Below are positions 12,146 to 19,716 of a DNA stretch of 37,035 nt, piece after piece. This DNA comes from a virus. Positions within the stretch are counted from its first letter, which is position 1. Each line of letters begins with the position of its first letter. The stretch lies in IMG/VR virus record IMGVR_UViG_3300033153_005162, positions 1 to 37,035 of that record; one strand, 5' to 3'. The position numbers and the translations under genes are program-made. A model generated the notes under the pieces. That model saw only the letters and a program-made list of their open reading frames with translations, was not told the DNA's origin and did no database searches.

Positions 12146-12165
12146 CCCCTTAAATTAATAAGGGG
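12146..12165 (+). terminator. Hairpin after the cysteine peptidase gene
   Basis: CCCCTTA and TAAGGGG form a perfect 7-bp stem with loop AATTAA, 15 bases after the stop codon. The downstream sequence is T-rich only weakly (AACTAATTTATTT), so termination may be partial and allow read-through into the holin-like gene. Confidence 0.6.
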
Positions 12166-12232
12166 AACTAATTTATTTAGAATAATCTAAATAGAAAAAA
12201 ACTTATAACCAAAATACTAACTTTTATTAATT

Positions 12233-12472
12233 ATGCAAAAAAGAAGCCCTAAGTTCGAATTCCACCCATTAGATTTAAAAAAGACAGTAAGAGATTTGTG
12301 AATATTTTTCGTTGCTTGTTGAATACCTGCACTAATAATATTAACTGATGCTTACATAAAATGAGATATAATTGATATGCAAATTATATGGGTAGCTTTT
12401 GCAACTCCATTTATTTGATGAATACTTGCTTGAATCAACAGATGGGCGACTAATTATACTGATAATGTTTAA
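12233..12472 (+). CDS. Holin-like protein with two membrane helices
   Basis: 79 residues with a charged N-terminus (KRSPKFEFHPLDLKK), then two hydrophobic segments at about 22-41 and 52-68 and a short polar tail. Size, charge and topology fit small phage holins that release endolysins. No family motif is clear, so the call rests on topology and the neighbouring peptidase. Its last eight bases overlap the start of the next tiny gene. Confidence 0.6.
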
Positions 12473-12545
12473 GATAATTATACTTATCTTTGTAAGTATT
12501 ATTTTAGCCTGTATGATATCTAAATGATTCGTAGTATCTATTTAG
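12465..12545 (+). CDS. 26-residue lipoprotein-like membrane peptide (tentative)
   Basis: Starts inside the end of the holin-like gene and reads MFKIIILIFVSIILACMIS before a short tail, ending in TAG. A basic start, hydrophobic core and ILAC resemble a minimal lipoprotein signal with Cys16, as in Rz1-type spanins, though the mature part would be only 11 residues. A plain membrane peptide is equally possible. Confidence 0.45.
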
Positions 12546-12595
12546 ACATTAAATAAAATAAAACTTCTTAGAAACGATTTATATTCTATTCTTAC

Positions 12596-12615
12596 GTTCC
12601 CCAATTCGGGGGAAC
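12596..12615. terminator. GC-rich hairpin between convergent genes
   Basis: GTTCCCC and GGGGAAC form a perfect 7-bp stem with loop AATTCG. It lies between the end of the plus-strand lysis module and the end of the minus-strand gene. No U-tract follows on the plus strand; the flanking ACTTAC and GTAAGT enclose the next hairpin. Confidence 0.5.
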
Positions 12616-12619
12616 TTAC

Positions 12620-12658
12620 AAAAAAATCCACAAGTCAGAATTAAATTCTCTATGTGGA
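12620..12658 (-). terminator. Intrinsic terminator of the minus-strand gene
   Basis: Read on the minus strand, TCCACA and TGTGGA form a stem (12627-12632 with 12653-12658), with AGAATT/AATTCT able to pair inside it. Seven consecutive U follow from the A-run at 12620-12626. It lies 21 bases beyond the stop of the only minus-strand gene. Confidence 0.75.
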
Positions 12659-12679
12659 TATTGGTAAGTAAATATTACT

Positions 12680-12883
12680 TTAAAAATTCTTATTGTAAAA
12701 TTCTTTTAAAACTTTCTCAAATTTTTCCTTAGAAAATTCTGAAGCATCTTCTTCTCAATCAGCAATCCAAATTTTATTTCAAACAGTTCAATCTTTTTCA
12801 ATAGTCATTTCTGAAATTGTAAAGTTTCAAACTTTTATTACTGGATTTTCTCAATACATTCAAATCTTTGTTCAATTATTCAT
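12680..12883 (-). CDS. Small minus-strand protein of unknown function
   Basis: 67 residues, the only convincing gene on the minus strand. It begins MNNGTKIGMYGENPVIKVGN and ends with a charged helix (SKEKFEKVLKEFYNKNF). Seven TGA codons fall at plausible glycine positions. It has its own promoter (TTGACT, 16-base spacer, TAATAT) and its own U-tailed terminator. No helix-turn-helix is visible. Opposite orientation at the boundary between late and early modules suggests a regulatory or host-interaction protein; this is inference. Confidence 0.75.
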
Positions 12884-12910
12884 AATTTATATTAGTTGAT
12901 AAACAAGTAA

Positions 12911-12938
12911 ATATTAAGTTATAAAAATATAAAGTCAA
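12911..12938 (-). promoter_or_regulatory. Promoter for the minus-strand gene
   Basis: On the minus strand TTGACT (12933-12938) and TAATAT (12911-12916) are separated by 16 bases, 28 bases before the start codon. Three plus-strand early promoters have the same 16-base spacing. Confidence 0.65.
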
Positions 12939-12944
12939 AAAGAT

Positions 12945-12972
12945 TTGACAAAAGTAAAAAGATTTATAAGTT
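12945..12972 (+). promoter_or_regulatory. Promoter firing into the attenuator-like RNA
   Basis: TTGACA at 12945-12950, a 16-base spacer, and a weaker -10 TAAGTT at 12967-12972. Its -35 box is six bases from the -35 box of the divergent minus-strand promoter, so polymerases or a regulator could compete for the interval. Confidence 0.5.
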
Positions 12973-13007
12973 AATGGTAAATTAACGAAAAAATATTTAC
13001 TTAGTAC

Positions 13008-13099
13008 GTGGAAGTCTTAAGTAAAAGGCTTCAGAAATGTATAAGCCCTACAAACAATAAAACCTGACCTGACTTCCACCCAGAGGTCAGGATTTTTTT
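13008..13099 (+). ncRNA. Attenuator-like RNA with interlocked inverted repeats and terminator
   Basis: CCTGACCT (13063-13070) and AGGTCAGG (13084-13091) form a perfect 8-bp hairpin followed by seven T, a strong intrinsic terminator. Its loop begins GACTTCCAC (13071-13079), the exact complement of GTGGAAGTC at 13008-13016. The repeat order is A-B-A'-B', so the 5' arm could invade the terminator loop (pseudoknot) or prevent the hairpin from forming. With the promoter just upstream this is either a conditional attenuator for the early genes or a short RNA of about 110 bases. Confidence 0.65.
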
Positions 13100-13546
13100 A
13101 ATGCACCTTATAAATCTTATAATATAAAGACTGAATAGTGTTATAAGTATAGGGAACACAGGAAACTTTAACAGGTATCTACAGAGAGGGTATCCACTCC
13201 CCGAATTTAAAAGCAAATAGAGATAATGAGAGTTAAATAAGGTAATATGCCTAGCACTATCCATATTACTTCCAAACAAACTTATTTAACACATAGCATA
13301 GTGAACATTAGAAACTACCATATAATCTAATAGGAATAAGATTATATACCGATCCCTAGGTTGTGTCAGCTTTAAACAGACACCGATGAAATCAAGTAGC
13401 CAAAGTCTTTTACAAAAATCTGTTAAATTATTACTAAAAACATTTATCTAAATTAAGAGATATACTGTGTAAGGAAAGTTAACTACTTGCTAAGGCTACA
13501 GAACCATCTCTACAACTTCTGAAATCTTAATTAATAAACTAATAAA
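13100..13546 (+). ncRNA. Long structured noncoding region before the early operon (candidate RNA)
   Basis: About 450 bases with no open frame worth calling. Perfect helices seen by eye: GTTAAATAAG (13232-13241) with CTTATTTAAC (13281-13290), extended by GTAATATG (13242-13249) with CATATTAC (13262-13269); ATATAATCT (13320-13328) with AGATTATAT (13339-13347); GTGTC (13363-13367) with GACAC (13379-13383); and CAAGTAG (13393-13399) with CTACTTG (13483-13489), competing with GTAGCC/GGCTAC. A TATAAT at 13118-13123 could be a -10 box but has no good -35. It may be a large phage RNA or a leader for the HNH gene. I do not recognise the class. Confidence 0.5.
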
Positions 13547-13846
13547 ATGAACTACAAAGAATATTTACAATCTGAGGAATGGGCAAATAAAAGAATTATA
13601 GTTATAGAAAGAGAATGATGAAGATGTAAGTGTTGCAATTCAAGAAAAAATTTAAATGTACATCATAGAACTTATGAAACAATACATACAGATCAGGAAA
13701 TAAATGATCTAACCTTACTTTGTTGAAAATGTCATACTATTATCCATAAACATACAGATATTAAAAGATCTGCAATACACTATAAAAGAAATGTTGTTGG
13801 TAAAAATAAAAATAAAGAAGTAATAAAACTATATACTAAAAAGTAA
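13547..13846 (+). CDS. HNH endonuclease
   Basis: 99 residues with a compact HNH fold: zinc-binding CKCC at 27-30, LNVHHRTYE with His39/His40, the middle Asn at about 53, and LLCGKCHTIIH with Cys59, Cys62, His63 and His67. The basic tail (KRNVVGKNKNKE) suits DNA binding. It is the first gene after the structured noncoding region. It could be a homing-type nuclease or a helper of packaging or replication; terminase partners of this type usually sit beside the terminase, which this does not. Confidence 0.8.
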
Positions 13847-13893
13847 ATTTAAATATATCTATAATAAATAATATAATAATTAATAAATATAAT

Positions 13894-13998
13894 ATGAATA
13901 AACAAGAAATTAGATTACAAGAATTAAGGCAAGAAATAGCTGATATATTTTGAATTAATTTAGAACAAGTACAAGTAAAATTATTAATAGAAGAATAA
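13894..13998 (+). CDS. 34-residue acidic/helical protein
   Basis: MNKQEIRLQELRQEIADIFG then INLEQVQVKLLIEE. Amphipathic helices, one TGA codon. Not recognised. It starts 47 bases after the HNH stop in an A/T-only stretch and ends 10 bases before the next gene. Confidence 0.5.
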
Positions 13999-14008
13999 TA
14001 AACTAAAT

Positions 14009-14134
14009 ATGGAATATAAAGAAATTTTTTTAAACATTATAATTGTTTTAATGAGTATTTGAAATGTTTTACTAGCTAAAAGTTTTGCAACTAAATGAAT
14101 AATAGAAACATTTAAATATTTATGGAAAGATTAA
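14009..14134 (+). CDS. Small single-helix membrane protein
   Basis: 41 residues with a hydrophobic segment at about 7-23 (FLNIIIVLMSIGNVLLA) and a short charged tail. Function unknown; one of several tiny membrane proteins in the early region. Confidence 0.55.
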
Positions 14135-14155
14135 TTAATAACTAATATAAAAACT

Positions 14156-14509
14156 ATGAAATGTAATTATTGTTGAAATAATTGTAATTGGGTAGAAAAC
14201 AAAGAAATATATTGAAAAAATTATTGAAAATCTTATATGATTTATCTTTGTAAGAAATGTGATGCTTATGTCTGATGTCACAATAATACAAAAACACCTC
14301 TTTGAATTCTAGCAAATAAAGAATTGAGAGAATTAAGAAAAAAATCTAAAACTTTATTTATAGAAAAAGAACTTTGATGAAATTGGAATTGTGGAAAAAA
14401 ATTAAAAGATAAATGATATTTAAAGTTAAAAGAAATTTTCTGAAAAGAATTTCACTTCTGAGAATCTTCTATTGAAGAATGTTTAAAATTAATAGAGATA
14501 TATAAGTAA
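14156..14509 (+). CDS. Zinc-finger protein of the DUF3268 type
   Basis: 117 residues matching my memory of the phage zinc-finger family DUF3268 over most of its length: CNYCGNNCNWVENKEIYGK at the start, LCKKCDAYVGCHNNTKTPLG at about 31-50, then LANKELRELRKKSK. The Cys pairs at 3/6 and 32/35, with Cys42 and His43, would bind zinc. TGA sits exactly at the conserved Gly of YVGCH and PLG. The cellular role of the family is not known to me. It ends one base before the repeated promoter module. Confidence 0.75.
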
Positions 14510-14560
14510 TTTAAAAAACTCTTAAAAAACTCTTGCTTTTTTTTAAACTTTTGATATTCT
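14510..14560 (+). promoter_or_regulatory. Early promoter module, copy 1
   Basis: Twin AAAAAACTCTT units (14510-14532) precede TTGCTT (14533-14538), a 16-base spacer and TATTCT (14555-14560) with an upstream TG. The first 26 bases are identical to 18103-18128, and the spacers share TAAACTTTT. The A-tracts may act as UP elements or a protein-binding site. It drives the genes from 14589. Confidence 0.7.
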
Positions 14561-14588
14561 AAAGAAAAACTAATTATCTATAAAAACT

Positions 14589-14957
14589 ATGATTAAACAA
14601 GAAAAGATAAATGTTATTTATGAAAAGATGGCAAATAAGGAATTGAGTTTTGGATGTAAGATAGAAGATATATTATGAAATTCTTTATGAAGAGTAGTAT
14701 TTAGTGACAGTTCTTTAAATACTTGAAATATTGAAACAGATATAGGAATGAAAATTGATTATTGATATAGTATAAATATTATTTGACACCAAGTAATGAT
14801 AGGAGATGTATTAAATTATAAACAAGAGACGGAAAATTGGGGTTCAAATCATATTTTAGACTTATTGACTGATTGGACACTAAAAACACTCCCAATTGAA
14901 GATCAAAATCAAGAATGTATTGATTATGTATATAATTTAATCACAATTGATGACTAA
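14589..14957 (+). CDS. Conserved-looking early protein, unknown function
   Basis: 122 residues. It begins MIKQEKINVIYEKMANKELS, like hypothetical proteins seen in other phage early regions, and has mixed alpha/beta content with conserved-looking Trp and Asp. First gene behind the repeated promoter. Its last eight bases overlap the next start, implying translational coupling. No catalytic motif recognised. Confidence 0.6.
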
Positions 14958-15561
14958 AAAAGATTACATACTAAAAGCATCTATCCAAAACCCAACTCTA
15001 GATATTAAAACACTAGAAGATAAAGCAGATGAATTAATAAAGGCTGGGTATTTAGATAAAGAGGTAAAAACTCCAGTAGTAACTAAAACAAAACAACTTT
15101 CAAAACCTGTAAATCAAGAAGCAATAAATATAGCTTTAGCATTTCTAGAACATAAACAAGATTATGCACAAATTAAATCTTTACTAAAAAAGAAAGATAA
15201 GTGAGAAATTGCTTTAGATTGGGCTAAGGATATTATAAGAATGAATGAAATAGATTGATTAACTTATCCTCAAATTACTGAGATTTGTAAGTTTGTTTGT
15301 ATAGATGATTTTTGGGCTAAAAATATTTTATCTATTGCAAAGCTAAGAAAGAAAAACAGAGAATGAATTGCATATCGGGCTGTAATGATTGATAATATTA
15401 AATGATGAATAGATGACAAGAAAGAACATCAAATAAATGAGGTTATCAAGAAGAGAATGAATATGTATAAGGCAAATCTTAATAAAGATCCACCAAAAGA
15501 TTTAATTGATAAATGGAAAGAGAAAGTTAGAAACTGAGATGATATTTTAAAACTAAACTAA
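14950..15561 (+). CDS. Replisome-organiser-like replication protein
   Basis: 203 residues. The N-terminal 80 residues are basic and helical. About residues 90-150 carry a pattern typical of phage replication/organiser proteins: DGLTYPQITEICKF, then DDFWAKNILSIAKLRKK, matching the familiar FW-xx-NI-x-S-xx-KLR core. I start it at ATG 14950 (in-frame TTG at 14947 is possible). As no helicase or polymerase is encoded, it probably marks the origin and recruits the host replisome. That function is inferred from the motif. Confidence 0.65.
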
Positions 15562-15565
15562 AACT

Positions 15566-15823
15566 ATGAAAACACAATTTAAAAAAGATTTGGAATTAAA
15601 ACATAAAATAATACTAACAATATTCTTAATAATAGAATATTTAACAGTATTTCCTTTGTACTTTATTGTACTTATATTTGCAGTTATATATGACATACTA
15701 TTGGATATTAAAAATAAAATAATTGGTATACCTAATGAAATGATTAATATCATAAAACTAACAAGATTTTTACAATGACCTTTGTGTAGAAATTATATAA
15801 ATAAATTTATTTCTAAAAAATAA
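15566..15823 (+). CDS. Small membrane protein
   Basis: 85 residues. A basic N-terminus (KTQFKKDLELKHK) precedes a long hydrophobic region at about 15-42 that could form one or two helices, then a polar tail. It passes one TGA (15776-15778). Located between the replication protein and a nuclease candidate; function unknown. Confidence 0.6.
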
Positions 15824-15828
15824 AACTA

Positions 15829-16272
15829 ATGAAGACTAATAATACTTATCAAAATAGTGATGATGCTAAGATGCAAGAAGCATTACTAGCAACTAAACTA
15901 GAGGCTAACGGGTATTTTCAATCTGTTGTAGTTTCAGGTAAAGGTTCTTTTAAAGCATTTGATGTTATAGGTATAAAACCAAACTGAGATATTAAAACCT
16001 TTGAACTTAAACATACTAATTCAGAATATAAATTTGATATATATGTTACTTGGCTCAACAAGCTCGTTTGAATATCTACAAGTTCGGCTGAGATTTGGGT
16101 AGTGATGACACCAACCAAATTCCATTTCTTTAACACACAAGATTTAAAAGACTTACTTAACGAAAATAATCTTCCATTTAAAGAGAATATGTGAATACAA
16201 TGAGATAATCGTTGATATACTTTATATAACAAATTGTACGACGGTTTGATACTAAAAACTATTAACTATTAA
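15829..16272 (+). CDS. PD-(D/E)XK nuclease or resolvase candidate
   Basis: 147 residues. An N-terminal helix (DDAKMQEALLATKLEANGY) is followed by FDVIGIKPNGDIKTFELKH with Asp45 and Glu59-x-Lys61, the spacing of a PD-(D/E)XK active site; Glu17 or Glu25 could be the helix residue, as in Hjc-like Holliday junction resolvases. The next beta strands (SSAEIWVVMTP) fit the fold. It sits among replication/recombination genes, so DNA cleavage at junctions is plausible. Confidence 0.6.
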
Positions 16273-16278
16273 AACTAT

Positions 16279-16590
16279 ATGAAATGTATAAAATGTAAAT
16301 CTGAAAGAATATCAAGAATATCAATTATATGAGCTTGTGACTGATGGTTATCTTATAACTGTGAATGTGAACCTTGATTTGATAGACATAGAACTAACAA
16401 CGAGAGAATCAAAGAACAAAAACAACCAGAGGAATATTGACCTGTATATTTTAAAACAAGAACTCAATACTTTAAAAACCTTAATGAAATAACAGAAGAG
16501 CAATTTAATATATTATCTGTTAAAAGAGAAGTACATAGAAAAAAGGGACAAAATTTTGATGATTTATTTTGATGAATATTTAAGAAATAA
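16279..16590 (+). CDS. Small zinc-ribbon-like protein
   Basis: 103 residues. MKCIKCKSE at the start and YNCECEPG at about 26-33 place cysteines at 3, 6, 28 and 30, enough for a zinc ribbon; the rest is basic and polar. Not assigned to a family. Short gaps (6 and 2 bases) tie it to the neighbouring nuclease genes. Confidence 0.55.
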
Positions 16591-16592
16591 TT

Positions 16593-17642
16593 ATGAATAT
16601 GGAAAAGAAATGCAGAAAGTGCAGAGAGATTAAATGACTTGCTCAATTTCAACCAATGAATATTTGAAAATACTGAGTAGCAAGTACATGTAAATCTTGT
16701 CAGATGGTAAAAGACTTTTCATCTAAGAAAACATCTTGCCACGATACTTGACATATAAATAAAATTAATAATAATATTGAAAAAATAAACAATATTATGG
16801 ATTTTAAAAAATGTACTAAATGTTTACAGGAAAAAACATTAAATAACTTTTCTAAGGATAATCAAAAGAAAGATTGATTAAGACCTAGTTGTAAAAAGTG
16901 TAATAAAAAGTGATTAACAAGAAGAGAAATATCTGAAAAAAATATTATAGAAATCAACAAAACTTGAAACAAACAATGCAGTAAATGTGATAAATTTCTT
17001 ACATTAGATAATTTTAGAAAAGACTCTACTAAAATTGTATGATATTATAGTTCTTGTAATGATTGTTATAGAGAAAGAACAGGTTCTAAAAAAATGATAC
17101 CAGCTAAAATATATAATTGTGATTGATGTTGAGTTGAGTTCAAACCAAAAGTAAATCAATTTAATAATATTAAAGAAAAAATATTTTGTAATATAAAGTG
17201 TAGTATTGATTCATCTTTAGAAACAAGACAAAGTCCATATTGATGATATAGAAAATATATATTAGAAAGAGATAAAAATAGATGTGTAATTTCTTGAGAT
17301 ACAGGGTTACTAGATATACATCATATAAAAACAGTTTGAAGTTGAGGTACAAATGAATATTCTAATTTAATTACTCTAAGTAGAAGAGTTCATATTTCAT
17401 TAGCACATTGAAAAGAAGCTAGTGAATACAAAAAAATATTTCTAGAACATACATCTAAATTTAAAAGACCAAATTTTTGGAATGACATTTTAGATTATAG
17501 TAAATGAGATAATGATAGGAGAAAACTTACTAACAAGAAAAGGTCTAAAACAAGATATAATAAATACATAGAAGATTTTAAAAAATCTCATTGATGACTA
17601 TCTCCTATTCAGTTCAGTTATAGAAATAACAAGAAAAATTAA
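16593..17642 (+). CDS. HNH homing-type endonuclease with zinc-finger repeats
   Basis: 349 residues. The first half has at least three repeated CxxC...CxxC modules of the kind K-CxxC-x-E-K-x-L-x-x-F (CRKC, CTKCLQEKTLNNFSKD, CSKCDKFLTLDNFRKD), each closed by a second CxxC, as in modular DNA-binding HNH nucleases. The HNH core lies at about 226-275: RDKNRCVISGDTG, LLDIHHIKTVG, then SNLITLSRRVHISLAHG. The basic C-terminus overlaps another reading frame (see 17512-17739). Likely a mobile homing nuclease. Confidence 0.85.
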
Positions 17643-17739
17643 TAATCCTGATTGTCATTTTGAAACACATAACTGAGTAGCTTGAAGATGAAAGGATTTT
17701 AGACAATTATGTATTGATTACCTTAATAAATTAAAATAA
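17512..17739 (+). pseudogene. Amber-interrupted small ORF overlapping the HNH 3' end
   Basis: In the frame one base ahead of the HNH gene, an ATG at 17512 opens 19 codons, then TAG at 17569-17571, then 55 further codons to TAA (17737-17739). The downstream part reads like a real protein: INNPDCHFETHNGVAGRGKD then FRQLCIDYLNKLK, with three TGA glycines. Either a gene has lost its start to an amber mutation, or it starts at a non-ATG codon after 17571. The space between the HNH stop and 17745 would otherwise be empty. Confidence 0.4.
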
Positions 17740-17744
17740 ATATT

Positions 17745-18107
17745 ATGCTAGACAATATAAAACAAGAAGTAAAAAAATGGGATTGGAAATCTCAAAACAT
17801 TTGAGAATGAGATAATAAAGAGGCAATAGCAACTTTAATTTCTAGAATAGATAGATGATATTATAAAACAAAAGAAATAGAAATTGATTTAAAAGTACAC
17901 AACTTAGCAACAGATAATTTTACTTGTAATAGTTTATTTGATTTTTTAACTCATATGCAACTTGTAAAAAATGCAAAACTAAAATATCCAGTAATTGTAA
18001 ACAACAGGTGAGAAGTTATTGATTGAAGGCATAGAATCTGTAAGGCAATAATGCAGGGTAAAAAGTCTATAAAATGAGTTATGATTATGGATTGTAGTGT
18101 TATTTAA
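17745..18107 (+). CDS. ParB/sulfiredoxin-fold protein
   Basis: 120 residues. Residues 81-105 read YPVIVNNRGEVIDGRHRICK with the diagnostic D-G-R-H-R signature (93-97) of ParB-like/sulfiredoxin-fold nucleotide-binding domains; a helical N-terminus precedes it. Phage members of this fold act as NTPases or nucleases in partition, modification or DNA processing; which applies here cannot be read from sequence. The stop codon lies inside the second copy of the promoter module. Confidence 0.7.
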
Positions 18108-18153
18108 AAAACTCTTAAAAAACTCTTGACTTTCTATAAACTTTTATTATACT
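18103..18153 (+). promoter_or_regulatory. Early promoter module, copy 2
   Basis: Bases 18103-18128 repeat 14510-14535 exactly. TTGACT (18126-18131), a 16-base spacer and TATACT (18148-18153) give a near-consensus promoter. It reads into the recombination genes from 18182 onward. Confidence 0.8.
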
Positions 18154-18181
18154 AAGATTACTAAAAACTAAAACTAAAACT

Positions 18182-18325
18182 ATGAAAACATTAAATAGAG
18201 AAAGAGCAAGAATATTTCTAAGAGTAGCAGGTTACAAAAATGTAAGAGAAATTAACTTAGCAGAAACTTTAAAAGTAGCTTGTGAAGAATATGATGCAGA
18301 ATATTGAGATTTTTTTGAAGAATAA
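18182..18325 (+). CDS. 47-residue protein, unknown
   Basis: Basic N-terminal half (MKTLNRERARIFLRVAGYKN) and acidic C-terminal half ending DFFEE. Predicted helical. First gene after promoter copy 2, with the AAACT-ATG start context common here. Possible small DNA- or protein-binding factor; not recognised. Confidence 0.6.
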
Positions 18326-18330
18326 AAACT

Positions 18331-18468
18331 ATGGAACAATTTAACAAGAAACTAAAAATATGAAAACTTATCAAGAAAAGAGATAAGATGGAATGGCAAA
18401 TATTTTACTGACAAGAAAATGTGAAAATATTAGAAGTTGAAGAAGAGATTAACAAATTAACTAATTAA
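18331..18468 (+). CDS. 45-residue coiled-coil-like protein, unknown
   Basis: Lys-rich start (MEQFNKKLKIGKLIKKRDKM) and Glu-rich end (ILEVEEEINKLTN), probably one or two helices. Six bases after the previous gene and two before the ERF gene, so it is co-transcribed with the recombination functions. Confidence 0.55.
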
Positions 18469-18470
18469 CT

Positions 18471-19022
18471 ATGGAAACAAATATATATACAAAACTATTT
18501 AATGTAAAGAAGTCTTGAATCTCTCTTACCAGAGATACTGAAGCCTATAACTATAAATATGCAACCCTTGCTCAAATACAAGAAAAACTTTCAAAAGTAT
18601 TAGAAGAACAAAAACTTATTGTGATACATCAGATTTTAGAAAATTCTGTTAGAACTAAAATTATTGATATAGAAACAGAAAAGTCTGTATTTAGTGAAAT
18701 TGAAATGAGTTCTTGAATTAAAGCACAAGACAAATGAAGTGAGATTACTTATTTCAGAAGATATAACTTATTATCATTACTAGACCTTGAGGTTGAAGAT
18801 GATGATTGAAAGAAAGCACAAGACTCTAAATGAACTAATCAAACTAAAACAGAAGAAAATAATTTGCCTTGGATATGAGACAAAGAAATGAATTCAATAC
18901 AATCTAATATCTGAAAATATAAAGATAAATATTGATCAGTAGATGAGTTTATAGCTTGATGCAGAACTAAATATAAAATATCTAAAGCAAATGCTGAATT
19001 ATTAAAATGATTTTATGGCTAA
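18471..19022 (+). CDS. erf: ERF-family single-strand annealing recombinase
   Basis: 183 residues. Classic ERF signatures: YNYKYATLAQIQEKLSKVLE near residues 26-45 and GSEITYFRRYNLLSLLDLEV near 94-113, followed by the usual acidic EDDDG and a variable C-terminus. ERF proteins anneal complementary single strands, circularising or concatemerising phage DNA. The downstream NinB-like and SSB-like genes complete a recombination cassette. The last eight bases overlap the next gene. Confidence 0.88.
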
Positions 19023-19410
19023 ACAAAAGAAATTTATATGAACTATATTTCAAGCAATAGACTTATTAAGAAAATCAGAAGATAAGAACATTAAGATTGA
19101 AATAACTAGATGGAAACCAAAAAGAAGTCTAAATCAAAACAATTACTTTCATCTTATACTAGATATGATATGAGACGAAATATGAGAGGATAGAGAATAT
19201 ATGAAAGATTTAATGAAGCAAAAGTTTTTAATGCAAGATAGTAAACTATGACAAGTTCCATGAAGAACATCTAAATTAGATGAATGAGAGATGGCAAAGT
19301 TTACTGAAAAGATAATAATATTTGCTTGAAGTGAATTAAATATGAGATTGCCAACTCCAGATGAATATAGAAGATGAGAACATTTTGAAAATATATTATT
19401 AACAAATTAA
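19015..19410 (+). CDS. NinB-like recombination protein
   Basis: 131 residues. The pattern R-S-L-x-Q-N-N-Y-F-H at about 40-49, the helix EDREYMKDLMKQKFL, then TSKLDEGEMAKFTEKI and LRLPTPDEY-like LNMRLPTPDEYRRG near the end follows NinB/YqaK-type phage proteins that bind single-stranded DNA and assist recombination. Start overlaps the ERF stop, implying coupled expression. Confidence 0.7.
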
Positions 19411-19421
19411 TTAAATAAATT

Positions 19422-19697
19422 ATGTCAGAAAACATTTATGTGTGATCAGGAAAAACAAAAGAAGTAACAGGAAAATGACTTGAATTCTTTAAAGCAAGTT
19501 ATTCAGTAACAATTAACCCTGATAAATTAGAAGAATACATTCAAGAGTTTAAAGGACACAAGTTCGTAAAACTTAATATTGTAGTAAAGAAAGAAGAAGA
19601 TCAATTTGGTAAAGATGTATCAATTACTATTGATCAATTTGAACCAAAAGAAAAAGAAGAAACAAAAGAACCAAAGGCTTCAGATTTGCCTTTTTAG
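19422..19697 (+). CDS. SSB-like single-stranded DNA-binding protein
   Basis: 91 residues, shorter than bacterial SSB (about 150-180). A beta-rich body is followed by a charged linker (EPKEKEETKEPK) and the C-terminal ASDLPF, matching the conserved SSB tip that recruits replication and repair partners. It follows the ERF and NinB-like genes. It ends in TAG. Confidence 0.7.
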
Positions 19698-19716
19698 AAA
19701 TTAACAACCAAACACA

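Noticed and set aside
13100-13546. Group I intron next to an HNH gene
   Set aside because: I could not find convincing P, Q, R and S core elements or a split gene on either side; the region sits between a terminator and a complete gene.
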